Source: Allomyces macrogynus ATCC 38327
Lineage: Eukaryota; Blastocladiomycota; Blastocladiomycetes; Blastocladiales; Blastocladiaceae
DNA: 64,000 bases
Reading direction: 5' to 3'
Assembly (NCBI GenBank): GCA_000151295.1
Contig: GG745331.1
Coordinates: 181,365 to 245,364 of the forward strand
Below, piece after piece: positions 42,658 to 54,291 of the stretch (the stretch's first letter is position 1; each line of letters begins with the position of its first letter). The position numbers were made by a program, and so were the translations under genes. The notes under the pieces were generated by a model that was not told where the DNA came from, searched no databases, and worked only from the letters and a program-made list of their open reading frames with translations.

Positions 42658-43366
42658 GCGTTCCTCGCGCGGCATGATGGTGATGGTGGTTGTGTCGGGT
42701 GGAGAAGCGAGCTCGCGAGTTGGCGAGAAGCGCTCTGGTACTGCAACTGCACGAAAGTTGGACAAGACGCGTGTTGAAGGGGGGCGTGCCAAGAGTTTGG
42801 GCTTGAAGCGGCTGGGCTGGCTCGAACTGGCTGGTCGGTCCATCGCGATCCGCGCCGTTCCGACCCAAAACAACGCCAGCTGTGCGATTGCATTGGTCGT
42901 GTCGTTGGGTCCGGTGGCGCCACGAGGCGGCGTGGACTGGCTGGGCATGGGCCGAGGCGAACGGAAGGGGTTGCTCGCCTACAAGGTGCACACAACGACC
43001 ATGTCATCTTGGCGCAGCAGGTCCGCGACCCATGTGTACATCATCCTGCCCACGAGGGGCGCTCAGGCAGTGGACGCCTCATCCCCAGCCCTTGCAAACG
43101 TTCCACAGACTTTGAGCACGCTGTTGCCGTTGGTTTGGCGGCCCGTTGAAGCTGGGCATCCCACGCTTCGGTTCTCGCCACACCGACCCGCCGCTTGCCT
43201 TGCACTTCCAGACTTCATCCACACGCTACTTGACAAACTGCACCAACTTCGACTTCAACGAGCTGGCCACTGGCGGAAACTTGCTGCACGCGATCAGGAC
43301 CTCCCGGCGCGACTGCCAACTTGTGCCGCCGGCGCGGTGGGCGGGCTCCGCCCCCGCCATCCAATC
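42658..43366. promoter_or_regulatory. Divergent upstream region of C2 gene 3 and the glycogenin-like gene
   Basis: About 700 bp. Plus-strand frames run through it into the glycogenin-like gene, but family homology starts only after 43440, so the upstream part is taken as untranslated. No distinct regulatory element was recognised. Confidence 0.4.
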
Positions 43367-46300
43367 ATGGGAACCATATCACGACTATTCATCGACGATG
43401 ATTTTCAAGTTACCGAGAACGCATCATGGCCATCCTCGGCTCAACGTCGCGCCTTCGTCACCGTCTTGACGTCCGACAATTACGTCGAGGGCGCACTCGT
43501 TCTCGCCACGTCCTTGCGCGCCGTGGGTCCGTGATCAAATCGGCCAAATTGAATTTGGGGCCAAACAAGCACGACCAGTAAATTGATCAATCATGGCCGC
43601 ACGTGCTCGTCTCTCCAGACACCACATTCCCGCTCGTCGTGCTGCACACGAACCACGTTACCGATGCGTCGCACGACCGGCTCGTCTCCGCGTTCGACCA
43701 TGTGCACCGCGTTGACCCAATTTGCGCCGACGACCCGCGTCTGGCGCTCCTAAACGGCCGGCCGGAATTGCGCTCGTCGTTTACCAAGCTGCGCGCCTGG
43801 ACGCTGGTCCAGTACGACCGCGTCGTGTTGCTCGACGCCGATACCCTTGTTCTGCGCAATGTCGACGACTTGCTCGACCGCGCACAGTTGTCGGCCGCAC
43901 CCGATGCCGGATGGCCCGATATGGTTGGTGCCAATTTGATCATGTTGGAGAAGGGAATGAACTGGACATTAGTGCTTACTGGCGGGACGACCGATATAGT
44001 TCAATTCAGGCGTCATGGTCATTGAGCCCAGCTTGACCACGTTCCACGCGCTCCGTGCCGAGCTGCGCGCACACGGGTCGCTCGATGGCGGTGACCAGGG
44101 CCTGCTCAACCAATTTTTCGGCGCGGCATGGCGCGAGAACCCGACACTGCACCTGCCCTTCACCGACAATGTCACGCCAAGCCAAAACTACATGTGCATC
44201 CCAGCGCTGCGCGCGTTCGGCGACGCGATCCGCATTGTGCACTTTATCGGCCGCGTGAAGCCGTGGCACTGTCATGCCGGCCCGAACGGGCACATTGTCG
44301 CTCCTGGGCCCGTGTCCGAGGACTTGCGCCTGATCGTGCAGCGGTGGTGGACTGTGCGCGCGATTTTGACGGAAATGGAAGAACGGCATCAGAGGTGGGC
44401 GTGGCGGCAAATGGTCACGACGTCGATCACATCGACGACCACGACCACTTCTTGGTCGTCCACTTCGTCGTGGTCGCGCGACGACACTTGGTGGTGGGCA
44501 CAGTACCCGCGCCCGTCGAGTGAGGTGATTCCGTTCTCCTACCTCGACCCGAACGCTGCGCGCCCGCCACGACGGCACCGCAAGCGCAAGGATCCGCCGA
44601 AACCGAAACCGGTCGTGCGCCCTCCGCACGCCATGATTTTGCCCATTTCGTCGATGGCCTGGGCGACGGCCGACCCGGCCAGCGGCCTGCGCCGACGCCG
44701 GTCCGGTGTGCCGGAGCCCGTGATCGCACCGGACCTCGTGCCGCGTCCCACGTCGACGGTGGTGGACGACCCGCGCGTGCCGTCGTCCGTCTCATCGGCC
44801 ACGTCCGATTCGACGAGCTCGTGGCCGAGCGACAGCGAAAGTGACGATGACAGCGACTGGCGCGTCTTACCGCGTACACCGCCGCCATCGCCCGCACTCG
44901 ATTCGGTCGCTGACGACCACTGCCAGGATCTGGCGACGCTCGAACAGCGGCTCGTGCGGTACATGCTCATGACGACAATCACGACAACCGTCGAGGCGAC
45001 GACGACTGAGTCCACCGTGCTCGTGTCGCGCCAGGACCATTATTGGCGGCTGCAGTGGGACACGACCTACTTGACCACGACCGAGTGCCGGTGGGGGATC
45101 GAGCACTATGGGGTCGACGAGACGAGCGGGCCCGTGATCCCAGCGCGCGTCGATTCGTTGATCGCGTCGATGCTCGAGCGGCGGCGCAAACAGGAGCAGC
45201 AGCAGGTCGTTGATGCAAGCTCGCCATCGACGGTGACCGCTTCTCTCAACTCGTTTGATGCGCCGTCGGCACCGCTCAGTCCGTCGACACTGGACGGCTG
45301 GGATTTCGGCCCGTTATTGCCTCAGACGCCGCCGCCTTCGCCCGCGCCAGCCGCGGCCGACCCGTTGCCGCTCGTCGACCAGACGCTGAACCTGGATGCG
45401 GTCGAGCAGAAGCTCGTGCACTATGTGCTCATGACTACGGTCACGTCGACAGTCGATACGACGACCACCATGACCTACATTGCACAGGACGAGCATTTCT
45501 GGCGGCTGAAATGGGACGTTGGGTACCTGACGACGCCCACCGCGGCGTGGGGGCTCGAACATTACGGTTTCGACGAGAGCAGTGGCCCCGTAATTCCCCA
45601 GCGCGTTGATTCGCTGATCGCGTCCATGCAGCAGCAGCGCAAGCAGCAGGCGCTTGCCGCCGCTGCCGGCGAGCACCCGTCGCCCGAAGAGCATTTCGGT
45701 CGCGTGAAATGGGACGATGAGTACCTGGCGACGGAGCAGGCCAAATGGGGACTCGAGCATTACGGCGTGAATGAGACCAGTGGACCCGTGATCTCGGAGC
45801 GCGTCGATTCGCTGATTGCTTCGTTGCTCGAGAAAAAGCGCAACAAGCAGCAAGCGCAAGTGGCCGCTGCCATGACCATAACGCCGTCGACCGCGCCGTC
45901 TGTTTCGTCCAGCTCTCACGAATCCGCGCCGTTGAATTCGTCCAGCTCGTCGGTTGCCGCCTGGGACGAGAACGACGATTCGTGCCCACCACCGCCACCA
46001 TCGTCGCCGGTCTCGACGCCTGCCGAACCGCCGCCCGTGAACCACGCGCTCAACCAGGACACGCTCGAGGAAAAGCTTGTGCACTACGTTCTCGTAACCA
46101 AGGTCACGACCACAGCCGAGACCACGACGATGTTCTCCACCAGCTACATTGCGCAGGACGAGCACTTTTGGCGGCTCAAATGGGACAATAAGTACCTGAC
46201 GACGCCGACCGCCTTGTGGGGCCTCGAGCATTACGGCACCAACGAGGGCAGTGGTCCCGTCATTCCCGAGCGCGTTGATTCCTTGGTCGCGTCGATGCTC

Positions 46301-49300
46301 GAGCAACAGCGCAAGAAGCCGGAACAGGCGCAAGCTGGCGCGCACCCGTCGCCCGACGAGCATTTTGGGCGCATCAAGTGGGACGACGCGTATCTGATGA
46401 CGGAGCAGGCCAAGTGGGGGCTCGAACACTACGGCGTCGACGAGACGAGTGGGCCTGTGATCCCACAGCGCGTCGAGTCGCTGATTGCCTCGATCCTTGA
46501 GCAGAAGCGCAAGCAGCAGGCTCTTGCCGTGGCCGAACCACAGCCCTCGCCGACCGCTCCGTCCGTTCCGACCGACACCGTCCCATTGGAACCGGTCAGC
46601 ACGTCGATTACTGGATCCGATGCGGCTCACGGCGCACTTGTACCACCGACCGCGCCATCTCCTTCGCTCGGCTCATCCGACCTGGCGCCGCTGGCATCGT
46701 CTATCTCGTCCATTTCGACGCTGGATAATGGTCCCGATTTGCCGCCACCACCGCCACCACCGCCACCGTCGCCAGTCTCGATTCTTGGCCATTTGCCGTA
46801 CACGCTCACCTCGGACGCGATCGAGCAGAAACTCGCGCACTATGTGCTCGTGACCAAGATTACGACCACGGCCGAGACGACGACGATCACCACGTCTACC
46901 AACGCCATTTCTCAAGACGAGCACTTTTGGCGGCTCAAGTGGGACACCGGGTACCTGGCTACGCCGGCCGCCGTGTGGGGTCTCGAGCAGTACGGCGTTG
47001 ATACGGCCAGCGGTCCTGTCATTCCCGAGCGCGTTGACTCTCTGATCGCGTCGATCCTCGAGCAGCAGCGCAAGCAGGCGTTGCAGGAACCCTCTGTCCC
47101 GGTTGCGACGGTCATTTCGCCCGAGGAGCACTTTGGTCGCGTCAAATGGGACGATGGGTACCTGGCGACGGACACGGCCAAGTGGGGGATTGAGATGTAT
47201 GGCGTCAACGAAGCGAGCGGGCCTGTGATCCCGGAACGCGTCGAGTCGTTGATCGCGTCGCTGCTCGGGCAGAAGCGCAAGCAGGAGGAGCTCGGCGCCG
47301 CCGCGGCCGCATTTGTGCCTACTGATTACGGTGTTGCGCCATCACGACCTCCTGCTGATTTGGACACCGGTTTGGGCAAGCCTCCGCTTGCGCCGTCGCT
47401 CGACGATGCGCTCGTGACAGGATTGACGCCGCTGGATCACGACGCCGTACCGCCACCGCTGGTTGCCGACTCAGAAATCGATCTCGGGAAGCCGTTTATT
47501 GTGTCATCGCTCGAAAGTACGCTCGCGTCAACATTGGGGCCGGTGGACCACGATATTCCGCCACCCCCGCTTGCTGCCGGCTCGGACGCCGATCTGAACA
47601 CACCTCTTCCCGCTCCGCCACTCGACGACGCTCTTGCAACCCACCTGCCCGTGCCGCCGGCCCCGTTCATCCCGAATCGCGACTCGTCGCTCATTGCCTT
47701 GGCCATGATGAACCGCAAGGACTCGCGACTGGCCGAGGGCGAGCTGGGCGTTACGACCACGATTGCGCCGCGCCCTACTGGACCGGAAGGCTCGTCTCCA
47801 CATCGCCCGGCGTCATGGAACCTGCCGCCCCACGCGTCCACCACCTCAACCGACCCCATCGAGCAAAATCCGTTCCACCTCGCGCCCGCATCGCATTACA
47901 GCTGGCCGGTGGGCGAGTTTGACGACGCGCCGTTTGACTGGTTCAGCGCCGCGTCGCAACTCGTGCCATCCATTCCGGAAACCAACGAGCCTGACGTTGA
48001 TCGCCCGCCGTTGCTTTTGCGACCGCGACCCGACGAACCCAGTACACCAGCAAATCTCGACGTGGCAGCGGCGTCGGTGATCTGGTCCGATGATGAACCT
48101 GCGCCTCTGCCCATGAAGCCGTCATCATCGCCCAATTTCGCCGAGCTCGATCACGACGAGTCGACCAAGCACGCCGTGCTCGCGTGGCTCTTGAAAACGC
48201 ACCAAGCCGGCAGCAGCAGCAACAGCAGCAGCAATTCCGCACCAACAGCACGGCCGAAACCCGGCGTCGCATCGGAACCTGTCCTATCGACGGGCTCGTC
48301 GCCGGCATCGTCCGTGGGAGATGTTGCCGAGTGGGAGGATGTGGATGACGATGACGCGCCGCTGCCGCTCCGAACGTCGTACGGCTCGCTGCAGCGGCCG
48401 CGGCCGCCGTCCAAGATTCGGTTTGACGGATTACCTGGGAACCTGGTGGACGAGGAGGACTTGGGGCCAGTTGCGATTTCTATCCCGGAGTCGAGCGAGT
48501 CGGATGTGGTGGGCGCGCAGCAGGAACACGACGACGTGGTCGTTGTGCACATTGCTGAATCGGTCGCGTCCAATGGCGAAATTGAAGCGGCGCCTTCGCT
48601 GCCTGATCTCAAGATGCCAATGGAACCCGAGACGACCGTCGTGCCGCTGGCGCCCCATGCGCCCGCGTCGCAGCCCATTCGCTACCAGCTCGTCACGACC
48701 ACCACGACGACTGCAGTCACGACCACGTCCACGACCGCGGTCACCTCGGCACTCACTCAGGCCGCTGAGGCGGCGACGCACGAAATCGTCGAAATGACCG
48801 AACCACGCCCGTCGGCCCTTGCGTTGCCGCCAGTCCACGACCCGGTCGCGGCTTCGGGAAGCGGCGGAGCTCGGCCAAGCATGATCGAAGACGCTGCCGA
48901 GGAACTCTCCGATGATATTCCGCCGCCTGCCATGTCGAACAGCACGGGCGACGACGGGTCGGTTTTCTCAGACGTTTTGGACTTGTACGGCACGGTTCCG
49001 CGCCCCGCATCGCCCGGGGTGAAGGAATCGGTGCCCACGTTCGATCCCCCAGTCCAGTCGCCGCCGCAACCGGTTGCTCAAGAAACACAAGATCCGGAGC
49101 CACTGGCATTGGCCGAACCGCGCGCGAACCGCATCAAGTCGGTCGCTCTCGCGATTCGGCTTTTGCAGCGCAAGCGCGCGGGCATGTCGGGGAATCACGA
49201 AACCGCGATTGCGCAAGGTGCGGTTGCAGCACTGGATCCGACGGCTACGCTGACGCACTCGACCGTGGCCGTCACTGGCCCTGATTCTGCGCCTGACGTC

Positions 49301-51256
49301 GAGTTCACGTCCTCACCAAACGACGAACTCGAACCTGCAGTGTCTGCTGGCTCTCGAGCAGGTTTTGGAGATGTCTACCCGGACCACGGCGCGTCTCCCA
49401 CGCTCGAAGTCGTCGCGTCTCCGCACGATCACGAACCGCCTGCGCCGCCAACTGCGCGGATCAAGTCGGTCATGGCCGCGATGCGGCTTCTGCAGCGCGA
49501 GCGCGCTCAGCTCGACACGTCTGCGGAGTCGGCCGGTGTTGACACGACGCTGGATCAATCAAGGGAGGAGCTGTCCCACCCAGCGCCAACGTCGCGCACC
49601 GATCCCGAGAAAGAGCCCGATTTGTTTGCGCCCACGGGCCTCGGTGTTACGCAGCTGCCGCCAATTCGTCTCTTCGACACGATGGACTCGCTTCGCGTCG
49701 ACGACACTGGTCACGCTGCTGGCAGCGACGACGGTCCCTCGATCTTCCAGCCAGTCTCCTCCACGCCGCTCTCGGACGCGGTCAGTCTACCCGTCGCACA
49801 TCCGAGCAAGGACCAGAGCATTGCGATGCTAGACACGAGCTCCGAGGAACTGCTGCCACCACCACCTCGACGCGGCCAGAGTCGGCTCAAGTCATCGGCA
49901 CTTGCAGCATGTGCCGTAACTCGTGTCACGGCCCCGTCTGCCGAGTCGCTTGTTCCCACAGCCAGCTCCTCGACAGCGGCCACGGCACCGGCAACCGCGA
50001 CGACCTCGCTTGCGCGCCTCCCCGATCCGCTCGACAGCGCGCAAGCAGAGCACGGTGCAGAGCACGGTGCAGAGCACGGTGCAGAGCACGGTGCAGAGCA
50101 CGGTGCAGAGCACGGTGCAGAGCACGACCCGAAACCGGCACACACCGATGTTGGACCGGCGGTGTGCACTCCCGCGCCGACCATGGGCGATAATCCCCCG
50201 CCGCCGTCAAGACGCGGACAGAGCCGGTTCCAGAGCGTTGCGTTGGCTGCGGCAATTGGCGCGTCGCACGCGCCGCACCGCCATTCGTCATTGGTGCCGT
50301 CAATCGACGCGACGAATCCCGCAGCCAGTGCCAATGTCGACCCGATGCCGTTAGTTCCCGTTCCACCATTGTCGCCGTCGGGCGGCGCAGCTGCGTCGGT
50401 GCCCCACCCACCGGCCCAGCCCGCAGCCGACCCGGCGCCACCGGCTCCCGCCGCTGATCAGCTCCCGCCGCCACCGCCACGCAGGCAACGGAGCTCGCTC
50501 AAGGCTGTTGGCCTGGCCGTGATGGGATCCAGGATGTCCTCGCCGTCGACCTCGAACAACCAGGGGCCGATTGGTGCAGTTCAGCTCGACGCGACTTCCA
50601 GGCCCGATCTCGGACTTCCTTCCGCCGTTCTACCCCCACCGCCGCGACGCCATACGTCAACACCATCCCAGTCGTCGAGTCCGACGGGGCCCATTGAGCT
50701 TGTCGAATTGCGTCCACCACCAGCGTGGCCTGCACTACCGGCGGTGGCAGCGCCGGAACCCGCTCTCGACAGTCCACCGCCGAGGAGGCACACACGGCCG
50801 CCGCGACCATCCCGTCCCCTCTCGGAACTCCCGACGCCACCTCCCTCTTCACCGTCGGGCCCCTCCAAGCCTGAGCCAACCGCGACCACGACCACGACGG
50901 CGCCCGCCGTCATTGTGCCCAGCCGGCCCGTATCACCCTCGACCTCGCTGTCGCGTATGTCCGTGAGGGAAAAGATTACCCCGGCGCCGGGCAAAGTCAC
51001 GACACCTGTGCGCCGCCCGACCGCGCCGTCGGCGCTGACCGAAACAGAGGAGCCAGCTGCCGCGGCCACGGGGTCCGCGGCACCACCACTCGTGACGCGG
51101 CTCCCGAGTTCGGGGCCATTTGTGTCGGTGCAGCGGCTTTGGCAGGATGGGACCCGGTGGCGCGGTATCGTTGCTATCGTCCTTGTCGCTGGGACGGCAA
51201 TTGCAGTCCTTGGGATCTTGGTTGGGCTGCCGTTCTTGCTTGTTTTTGCTGCGTGA
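43367..51256 (+). CDS. Glycogenin-like GT8 glucosyltransferase with a giant repeat-bearing tail and membrane anchor
   Basis: Exons 43367-43526, 43619-43923 and 44000-51256 give 2573 aa; known glycogenins are usually 350-700. The catalytic GT8 domain (about residues 29-250) has AFVTVLTSDNYVEGALVLA, the metal-binding D126-A-D128 in VVLLDADTLVL, GWPDMFNSGVMVIEP across the second splice, GGDQGLLNQFF and HFIGRVKPW. This is the enzyme type that primes glycogen by self-glucosylation using UDP-glucose. Then comes a Thr/Ser-rich linker, seven ~55-residue repeats (residues ~500-1250), a long acidic/Ser/Pro region, five basic motifs, and a hydrophobic C-terminus (IVAIVLVAGTAIAVLGILVG) ending within 10 residues of the stop, a tail-anchor arrangement. 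No glycogen-synthase-binding motif was recognised. Start ATG 43367 is the last in-frame ATG before homology. Confidence 0.88.
45032..47285 (+). repeat. Seven protein-coding repeats in the glycogenin-like tail
   Basis: Units begin near 45032, 45485, 45684, 46156, 46347, 46915 and 47117. The consensus is (Q/P)(D/E)EHF(W/G)R(L/V)KWD, then YL(T/A)T, WG(L/I)EHYGVDE, SGPVIPERVDSLIAS and a Lys/Arg/Gln-rich end. Units alternate between two subtypes (FWRLKWD and FGRVKWDD). FWR-type units 2, 4 and 6 are preceded by EQKLVHYVL and a Thr-rich stretch, so the true period is a pair of units. I know no family with this signature. Confidence 0.85.
49116..50533 (+). repeat. Five basic motifs in the glycogenin-like tail
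   Basis: Related short segments: ANRIKSVALAIRLLQRKRA (~49125), TARIKSVMAAMRLLQRERA (~49455), RRGQSRLKSSALAA (~49868), RRGQSRFQSVALAAA (~50210) and RRQRSSLKAVGLAVMGSR (~50480). The core R-(I/L/F)-K-S-V-A-L-A with flanking arginines would form short amphipathic basic helices, which might bind membranes, polysaccharide or a partner. Confidence 0.6.
50045..50128 (+). repeat. 12-bp tandem repeat in coding sequence
   Basis: Seven head-to-tail copies of GCAGAGCACGGT (the last ends GAC), in frame, encoding repeated AEHG. Nearly identical copies indicate recent slippage. Confidence 0.95.
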
Positions 51257-52552
51257 AGATCGTTCACCTTACTTTACACCCTGGTCGGTTCGTTTGTTGA
51301 CCAGTTTTGCTCGCCGTTGTTGCCGTGTCGTTGTCGGCCTAAGTATTACCCATCCGAAGCAAATAGAGACTTGGATCGCGTCCCACAGATCCTTTTCTGG
51401 CGTGAGCTTTCTCCAGCCTGAGGCAAGAACTCGATCGAAAGGAGTTGTGTGGCATCGTTGTCCCTTTCTAAGCGGTGAACCTTTGCAGTCGTTCAGTGTT
51501 GGCGGAAGCGAAGCGTCCCCACGCGTCGCGTCGTATGTACCATCGACGGGCCACAAGTCCACGACCATCCGACGCTTTGAGACAAAAAACGTATCGTGGA
51601 GACTTGCGTCCACAGCGCACCGGGAATGTCCTCGAGTGTTCTCGCAGCGACCACCGCTCTTGTCCACCAGATACGACTTGTATTCACACTCCCGATCATT
51701 ACGTTTTGCATTGTTCCTGATGACTGCAAATCACGTCAACCAAGGCAGTGTGCACAAAATGTATGATTCAAATTACAAGAAACACTCACGCGCCCTTCCT
51801 ATTTTCCTCGACCCGATTAGCGATCACTTGATTGTCGCCGGCTTGGCCACCAGGGGCGTCGTAACGCTCGCGCTGCTGCGGTCGCTGGCACCAACGCGAG
51901 AATGCGAGGATCAAGCACCAACAGGGAGATGAGAACGTGAGAATACATTTCGAAGACGACAGTATCATGGAAAATGAGCACATTGCGTGTGCATTTGGTT
52001 GTCGCAAGGCGTTGGAGGGATCGACATGCCAACGACGATCCGGTACCTGGGCCGCATCAGCCAATCATCAAGCGTGAGGGCTTCGAGCTCGGTTCACTGT
52101 TCCAGCTCAGCCCGCTCCGGAAACGACCGACCACCACGATGAAGTGCCTGGAGACAAGCTCATTGGGCAAGACGGGGGACAGCGTCCAAGGGGGGCGCAG
52201 GCGCAAGGTCGATGGCCTCCCACACGCGCGCGCGTGTGCGCCAATCCTTGGCAACGTCAGCCCAGCCGCCACCACTCATCGCCACCACGTCGCCGCGAAT
52301 GATCAAGACTGAAGTCGAACGGCAACTGCCACCTTGTCCCGCCTCGCGCGTCCATCCCTGGCGAGCTCACCATCGCCTATAAACGGGCGCTCCCCACGCG
52401 CCTCCTCTTTCCCTCTCGAGTAGTCGACGCCCAACTATAGATTCCGTCGCTCCGAGTCGAGACTTGCATCTTTGCTCTTGCCTCTGATCTGCTCGCGCGC
52501 GCTTCCGTACACGACGACGACGCCAACCCGATCTCGCACGACCTCACCCATC
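51257..52552. other. Intergenic region upstream of expansin-like gene A
   Basis: About 1.3 kb, less GC-rich in its first 700 bp. No gene is supported. It contains the TATA element at 52378 and a CT-rich leader (CTCCTCTTTCCCTCTCG). Confidence 0.45.
52378..52383 (+). promoter_or_regulatory. TATA box of expansin-like gene A
   Basis: TATAAA in the context CGCCTATAAACGGGCG, 175 bp before the ATG at 52553. The same CGCCTATAAAC core and similar spacing occur before gene B. Confidence 0.65.
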
Positions 52553-54291
52553 ATGACGATGCCCAAGATTTCGGCTCTCGCGCTCGTGGCCCTGGCCACG
52601 TTGCTGTTTGGCACCGTTGACCCGGTCGCCGCCGCCCCGAAGCCCGTGCGCTCTGGCTCGGGTCATCTTGCGCAGTTTGACATGTCGCCGGTTTCGTCGC
52701 TGGCCAAGCGCGCTGTTGGCGAAGGGACTTACTACGAGTACGCCTCTTTTTCTTCCATGGTCGCGCGACTATGATCAAGCGCGTCGTCAACAACTGACGG
52801 TCTCTGCTCTTCTCCTCTCCCCCACTGTCAAATAGTGTTGGTGCTGGTGCGTCCGTCAATTTTTTGAACCAAATCAGCAAAGATCAGCGGCCAGTTTGCA
52901 GGGATCCCTCTACTCGTGCACCGGTTCACGCTCGCGCGAAGCGTCGTCGCGACGATGCATGTTGATGGCGTGCGTGCAAGGGAAACCGCTTGCCCGAAAT
53001 GGCGTTACCGTTCGGGTTGGCCTTGGTTGCCTCACGTTCTGCGGCTGTTTCTGGAAGTTTTTTCGCGACAGCACTGCACGCCTCCTCACAAACCGTGATG
53101 CGAGAACTGATCACTCACTCTTTGCTGCTCGCTCTTCTACTTTCATTTCCAGGCTTTGGTGCTTGCGGCGAAATGCACTACGACGGCGAATTCGTGGTCG
53201 CGCTCAACGACAAAGACTGGTATGGGTCGCCGTGCTTTTCGTGCGTCGCCATCACGGCCAATGGGCTCGGTCCCATCAAGGCCAAGATCGTCGACAAGTG
53301 CCCAGGCTGCAAGAGCGGCGATCTCGACCTGTCGCCGGCTGTCTTCCAGTCGTTCTACCCACTGGGTGTCGGCCGTTTTAACCTGCAGTGGACGTACACG
53401 TCGTGCGGCAGTGATCCTGCGCCTGTCCCAGTCCCGGTCCCCGTCCCCGTTCCGACGTCCATCTACACGCCCCCGCCGGTTCCGACGTCGATCTACACGC
53501 CGCCTCCGGTGCCGACCTCGGTCTACACGCCCCCGCCTTCGACCACGATCACCAGCTCACCTGAACCTGTTCAGACCACGACGAACTCGCCAATTGCCGC
53601 GTCGACATCGAGCTCGACCACCGATGCGCCTGTCTCGTCCACCACTTCGTCCACTGTCGCGCAACCGACGATTGTGCCTTCGCCGACCTCCGAGCAGCAG
53701 AGCTCGACCCTGTCCATCGTGATTTCGGCCACCCAGTCCGCGTCGCAGCAAATTTCATACTCGTACTCGCAGACCACGGCCTCGCAGCAAACGACGGCGA
53801 CGTCGTCGCCGGCTCTCTCGCAAAACGACGTGCCCTCGGCGACTTCGTCAAGCGCAATTGCGACTGTGACCACGGTTTCGACCTCGGTGGCCGCGCCTGA
53901 GGCGACCGCGACGAGCCAGACGGTCACATCCACTTCTACGACGACGACGACCCAAGTGACTCAAGTGACCCAAGTGACGTCGGCCACTCCGCAGCCCGCT
54001 TACTCGGCTCCCGCGGCCACGACCACCACGACCACCTCGTCAACTGTGCCCGCCGCGACCGTGACGAGCACTAGCACTGCCACCACGACCACGACGGCGC
54101 CTGCTTCGGCCGTGGGCGTTGCGACGCACGTCGTGTACGACCCCAAGACGGCGACCAACCCCTACCTCGATTTCCTCGCATCTCCCGCGTACTCGGCCGG
54201 TCTCTCGCTCGAGGCCCGCATTCTCGTCGAGCAAATGGCCGCTGCGTGGGAAATCCAGCGCCAGCGTGACCTTGGTCTGCGCCTCGACTAA
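52553..54291 (+). CDS. Secreted expansin-like (double-psi beta-barrel) protein A
   Basis: Predicted cell-wall protein. Exons 52553-52737, an 11-nt microexon 52836-52846, and 53153-54291 give 444 aa. A signal peptide (ALALVALATLLFGTVDPVAA) is followed by a short propeptide ending in a Kex2-type KR site (SSLAKR/AVGEGTYYD). The double-psi beta-barrel follows: GTYYD-VGAGFGACGEMH, VVALNDKDWYG, C-x-x-C motifs, KAKIVDKCPGC, LDLSPAVF. Such folds bind or loosen wall polysaccharides; the lytic-type aspartate is not obvious. Three PTSIYTPPPV repeats and a Ser/Thr-rich stretch of about 220 residues, likely O-glycosylated, link to a conserved C-terminal module (KTATNPYLDFLASPAYSA, LVEQMAAAWEIQRQRDLG) shared with gene B. 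No family is known to me for that module. Confidence 0.88.

Noticed and set aside
43577..43618. Acceptor CAG at 43577-43579 for the first glycogenin intron
   Set aside because: It is followed at once by an in-frame TAA; the TCTCCAG at 43618 gives the conserved LVVLHTN text in phase.
45314..46630. Long minus-strand frame opposite the glycogenin repeats
   Set aside because: It is the antisense of the repeat-coding region, Arg/Leu-rich, and inherits its periodicity from the real gene.
50045..50128. Regular repeats considered as a CRISPR-like array
   Set aside because: No spacers; the unit is 12 bp, head-to-tail and in frame with coding sequence.
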